NCBI RefSeq assembly: GCF_014267345.1
Contig: NZ_JACMYD010000003.1
Location: 186,001-250,000, forward strand
Length of the DNA: 64,000 nucleotides
Source of the DNA: Corynebacterium sp. zg-331
GTDB taxonomy: Bacteria > Actinomycetota > Actinomycetes > Mycobacteriales > Mycobacteriaceae
Reading direction: 5' to 3'
Part shown: positions 17,923-27,077 of the stretch, in pieces
Layout: each line of letters opens with the position of its first letter
Position numbering within the stretch: position 1 is the first letter of the stretch
Program-made: the position numbers and the translations under genes
Notes under the pieces: generated by a model
Told to the model about the DNA's origin: nothing
Seen by the model: only the letters and a program-made list of their open reading frames with translations
The model's database searches: none

Positions 17923-18303
17923 GTGCCCATGTCCGATTCCCTCCCCTATGAGGATGCCGAGAAGCTCGTGCGCATGGTGTGCGCCCTGCCGGGCGTCGCC
18001 GATCTCCATGCCGGAACCTTCGGGGAGGTATCCCTGCTCTACCCGGGGCGGCGCGTGCGCGGTCTGCGCCTGCGTGAGGGCACCCATCTGGAGGTTCACC
18101 TCGTCGCCGATCTCGCCGCGGCCCCCGACCTCCACGACCTCGCCCGGGAGGTTCGCCGGGCGGTGCAATCGGCCACGGGTTTCACCGTGGACGTCATCAT
18201 CGCGGACGCCGTGGACTCCACCGCGCCCGAGACCGCTTCAACCGATACGACGAAGGCCCGCGACGCTTCCTCAGCGCCGCGGGCACCGAGGAAGATTTCA
18301 TGA
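17923..18303 (+). CDS. Small Asp23-like protein of the envelope-stress operon
   Basis: This 126-residue protein is started by a GTG six bases after AAGGAGG. Its pattern (VCALPGVADLHAGTFGEVSLLYPGRRVRG, then HLVADLAAAPDLHDLAREVRRAVQ and VDVIIADAV) follows the Asp23 fold of strand-helix-strand with a helix like that of the first gene. I read it as a divergent, short Asp23 domain. The C-terminal 30 residues are disordered and rich in Thr, Ala and Pro. The stop overlaps the next ATG by 4 nt. Its function is unknown beyond this context. Confidence 0.75.
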   Translation: MPMSDSLPYEDAEKLVRMVCALPGVADLHAGTFGEVSLLYPGRRVRGLRLREGTHLEVHLVADLAAAPDLHDLAREVRRAVQSATGFTVDVIIADAVDSTAPETASTDTTKARDASSAPRAPRKIS

Positions 18304-18497
18304 AGAACATGACCATCATCGGCATCGCCTTCGGCCTTGCCGTGGCCCTCTCCGCAGCCGCCGGCGGATTGAGCGGATTTATCGTTGCCCTTCTCCTAGG
18401 CGCCCTCGGCGGACTCATCGGCGCCCAGGTCGAGGGACGCATCGACCTGCGTGCCCTCTGGGATAGCCTGACGTCCGGACGAGGTGGTAAGGGGTGA
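18300..18497 (+). CDS. Small two-helix membrane protein (DUF2273-like)
   Basis: This 65-residue protein has two Gly/Ala-rich hydrophobic segments (about 5-22 and 25-43, the second with LLLGALGGLIGAQVEGRID) and a basic tail. DUF2273 proteins of this size and layout accompany asp23 and amaP in many Gram-positive bacteria. It overlaps both neighbours by 4 nt. It probably helps anchor or organise the Asp23 assembly at the membrane; that is inference from context. Confidence 0.75.
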   Translation: MKNMTIIGIAFGLAVALSAAAGGLSGFIVALLLGALGGLIGAQVEGRIDLRALWDSLTSGRGGKG

Positions 18498-19153
18498 GCG
18501 ATCGCGGCCGCATTTTCATCACCGAACGCGCCGTCTCCCGCATCGTCGCGGCCGCCGCCCAGTCCGTGCCCGGAACAACGCAGGTGGGCAAGGCCTTCGA
18601 CCGGCTCGCGGCGCGCGGTTTCCCCCGCTACGACGTCCTGGTCGATGCCGAGCGCGGCGTAGTCTCCATCGAGGCCTTCATCGCGGTGACCTGGCCCGCC
18701 CCGGTCACCCGCGTGGCCGAGGAAGTGCGCACCACCATCACCAACTCGGTCACGAGCATGACCGGGCTGCGCGTGACGCACTGCAATATCCTGGTGGGGG
18801 CCGTGGTCAAGGGAAGCCGCCGCATCACCGCGGAGCTTATCGACGCCACCCCCAGCCTTCCTGCCCTGCAGCCGGTCACGGTGCGCGAATCCGCGATCAC
18901 CGAGCCGGATCAGGCCGGGGACGGCCCCAGTCGAATGCCGCTGCGCCCCGTGACCGTGGCCGCCACCCGGATCACGAACCCCGAGGTGGTCACCGCGCAG
19001 GCGCAATCCCTCGTGCCCATCGCCGTGGCCTCGGAGGAAACACCCCCGCCGGAGATCACCATCGCTTTGCCACGCCCACTGAGTCCCATCACGGTCACCC
19101 CGTGGCATCCGCTGAGCCCGGCGCAGGAGAAGGGAGAAGCCCGTGTCCGATAA
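18494..19153 (+). CDS. Asp23/Gls24 family protein with long Pro-rich tail
   Basis: This 219-residue protein starts at a GTG overlapping the previous stop by 4 nt. Residues 1-115 are an Asp23 domain (ITERAVSRIVAAAAQSVPG, FIAVTWPAPVTRVAEEVRTTI, VTHCNILVGAVV). Residues 120-219 are low-complexity and rich in Pro, Val and Thr. They contain the repeated short motif PVTV, or variants of it, about five times (QPVTVRES, RPVTVAAT, VPIAVASE, SPITVTPW). The tail may bind a partner or span to the membrane. It overlaps the next gene by 11 nt. Confidence 0.82.
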   Translation: MSDRGRIFITERAVSRIVAAAAQSVPGTTQVGKAFDRLAARGFPRYDVLVDAERGVVSIEAFIAVTWPAPVTRVAEEVRTTITNSVTSMTGLRVTHCNILVGAVVKGSRRITAELIDATPSLPALQPVTVRESAITEPDQAGDGPSRMPLRPVTVAATRITNPEVVTAQAQSLVPIAVASEETPPPEITIALPRPLSPITVTPWHPLSPAQEKGEARVR

Positions 19154-19703
19154 ACATCGCCCCGGGTACGGCCAGGAGCCCAAGGCCGCCCCCGCCGCCC
19201 GCTGGGTTTCCGTGCTGCTCGGCCTCGGGCTCATCGCCCTGGCCGGGGTGGCCGGCCGCGAGCTGTGGGTGCACTACGCCAAGGAGGAGCGCAGCAGCTG
19301 GATTCTTCCCCTGCTCGACAACCTCGCCCAGGGCACGTTCCAGCAGTGGATGATTCCCGCCGCCATCGGCGCCGTGATCATCGGGCTCTTTTTCCTGCTC
19401 ATCGCCCTCAAGCCGCGGCGCCGGGATTATCTTCCGTTGGAGTCCCGGGTCTCCCTGTGGGCCAGGCCTGTGGACCTCGCCCGGCATACCACCGCCACCG
19501 CCAAGCGCGTGCCCGGCATTACCTCCGCCGCCACCCGCGTGCGCGGCAAGCAGGTGCGCCTCCACGCCACGGCCACCAGCGGTGATGACACCGTGGGCCA
19601 GCGCGTCCACGACGACGTGCACCGCGGCCTCGATCCCCTGGTGGGAGGCTCCATGACCGTGAAAATTAGCGTCGATAACTCCGCCGGAGGTGAGCAGAAA
19701 TGA
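19143..19703 (+). CDS. DUF6286-type two-helix membrane protein
   Basis: This 186-residue protein has a cytoplasmic N-terminus and two membrane helices (about 20-38 and 70-90) separated by a Trp-containing loop. A soluble C-terminal domain follows (RVPGITSAATRVRGKQVRLHATATSGDD). That layout matches the DUF6286 proteins found in actinobacterial Asp23 operons, and the C-terminal domain resembles that of AmaP. The GTG start lies inside the end of the previous gene, and the stop overlaps the next ATG by 4 nt. The biochemical role is unknown. Confidence 0.75.
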   Translation: MSDKHRPGYGQEPKAAPAARWVSVLLGLGLIALAGVAGRELWVHYAKEERSSWILPLLDNLAQGTFQQWMIPAAIGAVIIGLFFLLIALKPRRRDYLPLESRVSLWARPVDLARHTTATAKRVPGITSAATRVRGKQVRLHATATSGDDTVGQRVHDDVHRGLDPLVGGSMTVKISVDNSAGGEQK

Positions 19704-20257
19704 GCCGCGCGCTCTCCGCTGTCGATCGGATCATTCTCGTTTTCTTCGGCCTGCTCGGCCTCCTTGGTGGCGCCTGGGGCATCGCCTCGTGGCTGCGGGT
19801 GGAGCAGGTCTCGCGCGTCAACCGACGCATCGACGCCTCCGTGTTTTCCACCGTCCAGGACTCCCCCTGGTTCACGGCCGCCCTGTGGATCACCATGATC
19901 CTCGGCGTGATCCTGGGCCTGTGGTGGATCGCCGCCAACCTGCGCCGCCGGGGCTTTAACCGGCTGCGTTCCGAGGCTTCCACCGCCCACGGCTCCATCG
20001 ACATCAGCCTGGTGCGCGTGGCCTCCGCCGTGGGGGAGGACCTGTCCGAGGTACCGGGGGTCACCCGCGTCCGGCACCGGGTAGCGATGGAGCGCTCCCG
20101 CCCCACCATCACCTGGATGATCCGGGGCGAGGCCATCACGGATCTCCTGGAGCTGCGCGAGGCCATCGAGCGCAACGAGGAGGATCTGCGCGCCGCGCTA
20201 CCCGGCATCGACGTCGACAGCGTGTACAAGATCAACCTCGCCCCCGTGGCGAGCTAG
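19700..20257 (+). CDS. amaP: AmaP-like Asp23 membrane-anchor protein
   Basis: This 185-residue protein has two N-terminal membrane helices (about 10-32 and 58-78) and a cytoplasmic alpha/beta domain (GSIDISLVRVASAVGEDLSEVPGV... VDSVYKINLAP). This is the AmaP plan: in Staphylococcus AmaP recruits Asp23 to the membrane. Its position at the end of three Asp23-type genes supports the name. The stop codon overlaps that of the convergent gene by 4 nt (CTAG), so there is no space for a terminator. Confidence 0.8.
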   Translation: MSRALSAVDRIILVFFGLLGLLGGAWGIASWLRVEQVSRVNRRIDASVFSTVQDSPWFTAALWITMILGVILGLWWIAANLRRRGFNRLRSEASTAHGSIDISLVRVASAVGEDLSEVPGVTRVRHRVAMERSRPTITWMIRGEAITDLLELREAIERNEEDLRAALPGIDVDSVYKINLAPVAS

Positions 20258-20928
20258 GCCAGCGGGAGCACCGCGCACACCACGCCCAGATCCCGCGCCC
20301 GTTCTCCCCCGCGGGGGAGAATCACCAGGCCGGTGCCCACCGCACCGGCCTTAATTTCTGCCCAGCGCAGCGCGGAGTGCGTCACGCTGCGCCTGCCCTT
20401 GGCATAGACGTCGATGCCGTGGCCGACCACCACCAGGTCCCCGCCCTCCAGGCGGCAGGCGTAGGCGGCGTCGCCCAACAGCTCCGGGCGCAGCCCGGCG
20501 AGGTCGCGGCGCTGAGTCCCGATGCGATCGATGCCCCGAATCAGCCCCAGCCGGTGGTCGATTCCCTCCTCGTCCCGCAGCACCAGGGGCCCGCCCACCC
20601 GGGCGCGCACCACCGCCGCCAGCCGCCACCAGGCCGGCTGGCGGGAGCGATCCGGGTGCCGCACCATCACCGAGCCCTCGCCGGGATGGATGCTCACCAG
20701 GTGATCCGGCTGCGTGGTGTACACCAGCGCGGGCTCATCGCCCACCCGCACGGGATGCTCGCGCAGGATACGCCGCAATTCTTCGGCCACCTGTTCGTCA
20801 GTGGCACCCCAGCCGATGCCGCGGTTTTCCAGGATGCCCCAGAGCTCGGAGAGCTCGAGGTCGGGCTGGGCCTCCCAGACATCGCACAGCAGGTTCATCA
20901 GGGGCTCTATCCTGGTGGGATCCTTCAT
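20254..20928 (-). CDS. Conserved hypothetical protein, all-beta C-terminal part
   Basis: This 224-residue protein starts [14 protein letters not shown] at 20928, where a GGGCGG site fits. The first 75 residues look like a small helical domain ([42 protein letters not shown]). The rest is strand-rich with many Gly and Arg. No catalytic motif, membrane helix or signal peptide is visible. It is transcribed away from tuf but behind the tuf terminator. I do not recognise the family; a DNA-binding or regulatory role is possible from the N-terminal helices. Confidence 0.7.
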   Translation of the reverse strand: MKDPTRIEPLMNLLCDVWEAQPDLELSELWGILENRGIGWGATDEQVAEELRRILREHPVRVGDEPALVYTTQPDHLVSIHPGEGSVMVRHPDRSRQPAWWRLAAVVRARVGGPLVLRDEEGIDHRLGLIRGIDRIGTQRRDLAGLRPELLGDAAYACRLEGGDLVVVGHGIDVYAKGRRSVTHSALRWAEIKAGAVGTGLVILPRGGERARDLGVVCAVLPLA

Positions 20929-20954
20929 CTTTGCGTCCGCCCTTCTCATGCGAA

Positions 20955-20989
20955 AGGGGCCGCTCCCCCGTGCGGAGGAAGCGGCCCCT
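20955..20989 (-). terminator. Intrinsic terminator after tuf
   Basis: The arms AGGGGCCGCT and AGCGGCCCCT pair around a 15-nt loop that can extend the stem, followed on the minus strand by TTTCG. It lies 23 nt past the tuf stop and just before the next gene, so it is the tuf terminator. Confidence 0.85.
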
Positions 20990-21011
20990 ATGCGCGCTTA
21001 GGTCTCAAGCT

Positions 21012-22202
<1,191 letters not shown>

Positions 22203-22322
22203 TGTATGTCCTCCTGGACTTCATGGTGGCTACGACTCTCGCAGCCACGTAATTAACGGAAGCTAACCCCGCACGGACAGAACCCACGCAGGGTAGCTTT
22301 TACACAACGTGCCAGTTACTTG

Positions 22323-22351
22323 ATCCTAGATTTATCGGCGCGGAATATCAA
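22323..22351 (-). promoter_or_regulatory. Predicted tuf promoter
   Basis: On the minus strand TTGATA and TAGGAT are separated by exactly 17 nt (22346-22351 and 22323-22328). The tuf start lies about 120 nt further on. The match to the housekeeping sigma consensus and the position between the fusA terminator and tuf make this a credible promoter. Confidence 0.65.
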
Positions 22352-22463
22352 ACCAGATTCCCGCGCACGCGACTCCCAGGATGCGCCTCGGGTGCCGTAA
22401 CGGCCGCCTGCCCACCCGCCCCACCTCACCACGGGGCGGATCGCCAGGAAGCCGCTACCGCAC

Positions 22464-22497
22464 CCTCCCGCACCGGCGACACGCCCGGTGCGGGAGG
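22464..22497 (-). terminator. Hairpin terminator after fusA
   Basis: A perfect 13-bp stem (22464-22476 with 22485-22497, CCTCCCGCACCGG) has an 8-nt loop. It begins 20 nt after the fusA stop. There is no U-tract behind it, so it is an I-shaped terminator or a 3' stabiliser. Confidence 0.75.
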
Positions 22498-22517
22498 CGC
22501 GAAGCGCGTGACCGGCT

Positions 22518-24644
22518 TTACTTGTTGCCGTTGCGCTCGTCGATGATCTCCTGGGAGACGCTGGAGGGCACCTCGCCGTAGGAGTCAAAGACCATGGAGT
22601 AGTTCGCGCGGCCCTGCGTCTTAGAGCGCAGGTCGCCCACGTAGCCGAACATCTCGGACAGCGGCACCTTGGCCTTCACCAGCTTGGCACCGGCGCGATC
22701 CTCCATCGCGGAGACCTGGCCGCGGCGGGAGTTGATGTCGCCGATGACCTCGCCCATATACTCCTCGGGCGTGGTCACCTCCACCGCCATGAGCGGCTCC
22801 AGCAGCACCGGCTTGGCCTTGGCCACGCCCTCCTTGAGCGCCTGGGAGCCGGCGATCTTGAAGGCCATCTCGGAGGAGTCCACCTCGTGGTAGGCGCCAT
22901 CGAGCAGGGTGGCCTTGACGTTCACCAGCGGGAAGCCCGCCAGGTAGCCATACTGCATCGCGTCCTGCACGCCGGCATCCACGGAAGGGATGTACTCCTT
23001 GGGCACGCGGCCACCGGTGACGGCGTTTTCGAACTTGTAGATCGCGGACTCGCCCTCCTCCAGCTCGTCCTCGGCGGGAGCGTAGGGCTCGAAGGCCATG
23101 ATGACCTTGGCGAACTGACCGGAACCACCCGTCTGCTTCTTGTGGGTGTATTCCAGCTTCTCCACGGCCTTGCGGATCGTCTCGCGGTAAGCCACCTGCG
23201 GGGCACCGACGTTGGCCTCCACCTTGAACTCGCGCTTCATGCGATCCACCAGCACGTCGAGGTGCAGCTCGCCCATGCCGCCGATCACGGTCTGACCGGA
23301 CTCCTCGTCCAGCTCCACGGTGAAGGTGGGATCCTCCTCCGCGAGCTTCTGGATGGCCACGCCCAGCTTCTCCTGGTCGGACTTGGTCTTGGGCTCGATG
23401 GAGACCTTAATCACCGGGTCCGGGAAGTCCATGGACTCCAGGATGATGGGATCGCTCTGGGAGCACAGGGTATCGCCCGTGGTGGTGTCCTTCAGGCCAA
23501 TCACCGCGTAGATGTTGCCCGCGTGAGCAAAGTCCACCGGGTTTTCCTTGTTGGCGTGCATCTGGAAGAGCTTGCCGACGCGCTCCTTCTTCTCCTTGGT
23601 GGAGTTGAGCACCTGCTCGCCGGGCTCCATGGTGCCGGAGTACACGCGCACGAAGGTCAGCTTGCCGAAGAACGGGTGCGCCGCGATCTTGAAGGCCAGG
23701 GCGGACAGCGGGGACTCGTCGGAGGGCTTGCGGGTCAGCTCCACGGACTCGTCGCCCACCTTGTGGCCGTGCACCTCTCCGACGTCCAGCGGCGTGGGCA
23801 GGTAGTCCACGACGGCGTCGAGCAGCGGCTGCACGCCCTTGTTGCGGTAGGCGGTGCCGCACAGCACGGGGTAGATCTCCGAGTTCACGGTCATCCTGCG
23901 GATGGCCGCCTTGATCTCCTCGACCGTGAGTTCCTCGCCGCCGAAGTACTTATCCATGAGAGCCTCGTCGGACTCCGCCACGGCCTCCAGCAGCTTCTCG
24001 CGGTACTCCTCGGCCTTCTCCTGCAGCTCGGCGGGGATCTCCCGGTACTCCGGCTCCGCGCCGACCTCGACCTTGCCCGGCCACACGATGGCGCGCATGT
24101 TGATCAGGTCCACCACGCCGTCGAAGTCATCCTCCGCGCCGATGGGCAGCTGCAGCACCAAGGGCTTCGCGCCCAGGCGGTCGATGATCGTCTGGACCGT
24201 GTAGTAAAAGTCCGCGCCGAGCTTGTCCATCTTGTTCACGAAGCAGATGCGCGGGACGTCGTACTTGGCGGCCTGGCGCCACACCTGCTCGGACTGGGGC
24301 TCCACGCCCTCCTTGCCGTCAAACACCGCCACCGCGCCGTCGAGCACGCGCAGGGAGCGCTCCACCTCCACGGTGAAGTCCACGTGACCGGGAGTGTCGA
24401 TGATGTTGATCTGGTGGCCCTCCCAGAAGCAAGTCACGGCGGCGGAGGTAATGGTGATGCCGCGCTCCTTCTCCTGCTCCATCCAGTCGGTGGTGGAGGC
24501 GCCGTCGTGCGTCTCGCCCACCCTGCGGTTGATGCCGGTGTAGAAAAGGATGCGCTCGGTGGTGGTGGTCTTACCGGCATCAATGTGCGCCATGATGCCG
24601 ATGTTGCGGACCTTCTTGAGATCCTTAAGCACTTCTTGTGCCAC
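22518..24644 (-). CDS. fusA: Elongation factor G
   Basis: This 708-residue translocase has the G1 motif AHIDAGKTT near residue 20, DTPGHVDF, and NKMDK. Domains II to V are complete, ending [21 protein letters not shown]. It drives translocation and, with RRF, ribosome recycling. The order rpsL-rpsG-fusA-tuf is the conserved str cluster. A 308-nt gap separates it from rpsG, so it may have its own promoter there. Confidence 0.99.
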   Translation of the reverse strand: MAQEVLKDLKKVRNIGIMAHIDAGKTTTTERILFYTGINRRVGETHDGASTTDWMEQEKERGITITSAAVTCFWEGHQINIIDTPGHVDFTVEVERSLRVLDGAVAVFDGKEGVEPQSEQVWRQAAKYDVPRICFVNKMDKLGADFYYTVQTIIDRLGAKPLVLQLPIGAEDDFDGVVDLINMRAIVWPGKVEVGAEPEYREIPAELQEKAEEYREKLLEAVAESDEALMDKYFGGEELTVEEIKAAIRRMTVNSEIYPVLCGTAYRNKGVQPLLDAVVDYLPTPLDVGEVHGHKVGDESVELTRKPSDESPLSALAFKIAAHPFFGKLTFVRVYSGTMEPGEQVLNSTKEKKERVGKLFQMHANKENPVDFAHAGNIYAVIGLKDTTTGDTLCSQSDPIILESMDFPDPVIKVSIEPKTKSDQEKLGVAIQKLAEEDPTFTVELDEESGQTVIGGMGELHLDVLVDRMKREFKVEANVGAPQVAYRETIRKAVEKLEYTHKKQTGGSGQFAKVIMAFEPYAPAEDELEEGESAIYKFENAVTGGRVPKEYIPSVDAGVQDAMQYGYLAGFPLVNVKATLLDGAYHEVDSSEMAFKIAGSQALKEGVAKAKPVLLEPLMAVEVTTPEEYMGEVIGDINSRRGQVSAMEDRAGAKLVKAKVPLSEMFGYVGDLRSKTQGRANYSMVFDSYGEVPSSVSQEIIDERNGNK

Positions 24645-24952
24645 GGTTATACCCCAACTCAGTTGTTGTGGACATCCCCGCGCCGCCGCCCTGATCGAGG
24701 GTGCTGGGGCGCAAAGACGTGCCGGGTGGATAATTCTCGTTCAATTCTGCCATTCTTTCCCGCCACGGGCATGACGGATGGGCCTGCGCCCGCGCCCGTC
24801 TCCTGCGGCGGTGTGCGCGAAAAAACGACCCCCGCGCCTGGGTCACTCCCCGGCCGCCGCACCACCGCGCGCGGCGCGGCTCGATGCGGCGATGCGCCGG
24901 GGGGATCGAGGGACAAGGGCCGTTTTCATCTCGATGGCAACGCTCGCGATGA
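24645..24952. other. Intergenic region between rpsG and fusA
   Basis: I see no gene in these 308 bases. The part next to fusA is less GC-rich and on the minus strand holds AATTGAACGAGAATTATCC, which could include a promoter (AATTAT as a -10). The part near rpsG is very GC-rich with several short inverted repeats, but no clear intrinsic terminator with a U-tract. Confidence 0.45.
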
Positions 24953-25420
24953 CTACCAGCGGTAGTGGGCGAAGGCGCGGTTGGCCTCGGCCATCTTGTG
25001 GGTATCCTCACGGCGCTTCACGGAGGCACCCAGGCCGTTGGAAGCGTCCAGGATCTCATTGGCCAGGCGATCCATCATGCTGTGCTCGCGGCGCTGCCGG
25101 GTGAAGGTCACCAGCCAGCGCAGGGCCAGCGTGTTGGAGCGGCCGGGCTTGACCTCCACCGGCACCTGGTAGGTGGCGCCACCCACGCGGCGGGAACGCA
25201 CCTCCAGGTCCGGGCGGATGTTGCCCAGGGCCTTCTCCAGGGTGCCCACGGGGTCGGTGCCGGTCTTCTCGCGGCACTTCTCCAGCGCGCCGTAAACGAT
25301 GCGCTGGGCGGTGGACTTCTTGCCGTCGAGGAGAACCTTGTTCACCAGCTGGGTAACCAGCTCGGAATCGTAGACCGGATCCTTGATAATCTCGCGCTTC
25401 GGTGCTCGGGACTTACGCAT
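24953..25420 (-). CDS. rpsG: 30S ribosomal protein S7
   Basis: This 155-residue S7 has the conserved start [11 protein letters not shown], then [21 protein letters not shown] and the [14 protein letters not shown] motif. S7 nucleates the 30S head and contacts E-site tRNA. It follows rpsL by 6 nt, so the two are cotranscribed. The length matches bacterial S7 in this phylum (156). Confidence 0.98.
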   Translation of the reverse strand: MRKSRAPKREIIKDPVYDSELVTQLVNKVLLDGKKSTAQRIVYGALEKCREKTGTDPVGTLEKALGNIRPDLEVRSRRVGGATYQVPVEVKPGRSNTLALRWLVTFTRQRREHSMMDRLANEILDASNGLGASVKRREDTHKMAEANRAFAHYRW

Positions 25421-25426
25421 GGTGCT

Positions 25427-25798
25427 TTACTTCTCCTTCTTCGCGCCGTAACGGGAACGAGCCTGCTTACGATCCTTCACACCCTGCGTATCGAGGGCGC
25501 CGCGAATGATCTTGTAGCGCACACCCGGGAGGTCCTTCACACGACCGCCGCGCACGAGCACCATGGAGTGCTCCTGGAGGTTGTGGCCCTCACCCGGGAT
25601 GTAGGCCGAGACCTCGATGCCGGAAGTCAGGCGCACACGGGCGACCTTACGCAGAGCCGAGTTCGGCTTCTTCGGGGTGGTGGTGTACACGCGAGTGCAC
25701 ACGCCACGGCGCTGGGGCGAACCCTTCAGCGCAGCGGTGGCCACCTTGGTGGTCTTATCGTGGCGGCCCTTGCGGACCAGCTGCTGAATAGTAGGCAT
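25427..25798 (-). CDS. rpsL: 30S ribosomal protein S12
   Basis: This 123-residue S12 contains [18 protein letters not shown] and [19 protein letters not shown]. The lysines at the positions tied to streptomycin resistance (PKKPNS and GRVKDLPG) are both wild type. S12 lines the decoding centre. The ATG is preceded by AAGGTAAGG. The 200 bp upstream must hold the str promoter; several weak candidates exist, and I cannot choose one. Confidence 0.98.
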   Translation of the reverse strand: MPTIQQLVRKGRHDKTTKVATAALKGSPQRRGVCTRVYTTTPKKPNSALRKVARVRLTSGIEVSAYIPGEGHNLQEHSMVLVRGGRVKDLPGVRYKIIRGALDTQGVKDRKQARSRYGAKKEK

Positions 25799-26076
25799 TT
25801 ACCTTACCTTGATTGAACCGAACAGTTGCGTGGCAAACATGCAAAAAGAGGGGCTCTTCTCCGGGGCCCTACCGCATGATCGCCGCCAGCCCACGGTGGT
25901 TACCGGCTTTACTTACCGACGCCCAGGAGCCAGGGGATTGTCCCGCTTACACGGGAGACTGGGCTAAGGATACACGCCGGAGGAAGGGGTAGCAAATAGG
26001 GTTGAGGGAGGGGCGCACGATCAGATCAAAGTGCTACACTCACCACCAAAAATTGGGCCGCATAGATCGGGGCGCT

Positions 26077-26313
26077 ATGGGGAAGCAAACGGTTCCATCA
26101 CGGTTAAGAAAATTGAAGAGGTCGCTTGAAAAGCAGGGTTGGCGCTACGACACTACCCGGAGTGGACATTCTCGTTTTCACCCACCACCCGGCGCTACCG
26201 ACGATCAAGGAAACCTTGCTTACCCCGTGACATTCTCCAAAACGCCTTCCGACTCCCGTGGCGACAAAAACTCCATTGCGCAGCTACGTCGATTCGGCGC
26301 GGAAGTATCCTAG
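26077..26313 (+). CDS. HicA-like small protein (possible mRNA interferase toxin)
   Basis: This 78-residue basic protein has an alpha-helical start (VPSRLRKLKRSLEKQGWRYDTT), then SGHSRFHPPPG and PVTFSKTPSDSRGDKNSIAQLRRFGAEV. HicA proteins (a dsRNA-binding-like fold) share this plan: an N-terminal helix, a catalytic His after a Gly (here GHS), a turn ending in Pro, and a final helix with an R-x-x-G end. The local GC content is lower than the flanks and the codon choice (AGG, TTG, TTA) is unlike the ribosomal genes, which suggests acquisition. The ribosome-binding site is weak. A gene for a possible partner starts 33 nt downstream. Confidence 0.6.
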   Translation: MGKQTVPSRLRKLKRSLEKQGWRYDTTRSGHSRFHPPPGATDDQGNLAYPVTFSKTPSDSRGDKNSIAQLRRFGAEVS

Positions 26314-26346
26314 CTCTAGACCACCGTTATCAGGATTGGAATTACC

Positions 26347-26673
26347 ATGAGGAATTACACCCTGCGGCTCATCACGGCTCCCGTGCAGCACGATGCCTGG
26401 GAAGCTCACTACAGTTTCCTGGACGACATCCCCGGAGCATCCCTTGTAGAGAATCCCGCATCACCGGAAATCATCTTTGACATTGATGCCCAGGATCCCA
26501 CCAAGGCCAATCTCTTTGCGCTGGGCTTGGCCAACCTCCTTGACCTCACCATCACCGGAATCTCCATGCTTGACGAGCGCCCTTCCTCCCCCGATGCCCG
26601 CCAGGTGCCCGCCCTGGAGCGCGTTCACGAGTGGGCCGGTCAGGCACCCCAGAAAACCACCCTCGCACCGTAG
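26347..26673 (+). CDS. Hypothetical partner of the HicA-like protein
   Basis: This 108-residue acidic protein follows the HicA-like gene on the same strand. Its first 75 residues suggest a beta-alpha-beta-beta-alpha-beta fold (YTLRLITAPV, EAHYSFLDDIPGASLVENP, IIFDIDAQDPTKANLFALGLANLL, LTITGISML). The C-terminus, with a short helix, is low in complexity. It lacks the HicB sequence pattern. Some actinobacterial HicA-like genes pair with proteins of this ferredoxin-like plan rather than HicB. Antitoxin function is inferred only from context and charge. Confidence 0.5.
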   Translation: MRNYTLRLITAPVQHDAWEAHYSFLDDIPGASLVENPASPEIIFDIDAQDPTKANLFALGLANLLDLTITGISMLDERPSSPDARQVPALERVHEWAGQAPQKTTLAP

Positions 26674-26694
26674 CCCCAACCCCTCATTCGGGGT

Positions 26695-26943
26695 TCATCG
26701 CCCACCGATACTCGCCCCTGCCCTGACGAGCCGTTGGCACCCCTCCTCACCCAAGTGCTCCAGCGCCTCCCGCGGCACGTAGTCCCAGCAGAACCCGGCG
26801 TGCGGGGCGATGAGCGCCGGCTCCCCGTGCCCGGACTCGAGGAAGCCGATCTGTTCGTGGAAATGCAGCACCATGAGCACCGCCTCGCAGAACCCGCGGC
26901 CCACCTCCTCCGCGCCGATGCCTTCCCGATCTTCTTGAGACAT
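26695..26943 (-). CDS. 82-residue hypothetical protein divergent from fic
   Basis: This short acidic protein starts MSQEDREGIGAEEV at 26943 with a very good ribosome-binding site (GGAGGGGAGG). It contains HFHEQIGFLESGHGEPALI and a WDYVPREALEHL segment. No helix-turn-helix, membrane helix or catalytic signature is plain. It is divergent from fic across an intergenic region that carries repeated TCTGACATAT elements, and it ends 22 nt from the convergent HicA-partner gene. It could be a regulator or antitoxin for Fic, but nothing in its sequence proves that. Confidence 0.6.
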   Translation of the reverse strand: MSQEDREGIGAEEVGRGFCEAVLMVLHFHEQIGFLESGHGEPALIAPHAGFCWDYVPREALEHLGEEGCQRLVRAGASIGGR

Positions 26944-27019
26944 TGCCGCCTCCCCTCCAATCTGACATATAGGGGCCATGTGTCCGGTTATACTCTGTCC
27001 ACACCCCTCTTATCCGACA

Positions 27020-27041
27020 TATCTGACATATATGTCAGATA
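27020..27041. promoter_or_regulatory. Perfect 22-bp palindrome, likely fic operator
   Basis: The arms TATCTGACATA and TATGTCAGATA form an uninterrupted palindrome 37 nt before the fic ATG. Related half-sites lie nearby: TATCCGACATAT at 27011-27022 (overlapping the left arm) and ATCTGACATAT at 26960-26970, next to the start of the divergent gene. This cluster is very likely the binding site of a dimeric regulator that controls both genes. Confidence 0.75.
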
Positions 27042-27077
27042 AGAGAATCCCGTCCTCACGCTCTCAAGGAATCCCGC

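Noticed and set aside
22887..24965. Plus-strand open frame opposite fusA
   Set aside because: It is antisense to EF-G with the same low-complexity, His/Leu-rich composition and no recognisable motif.
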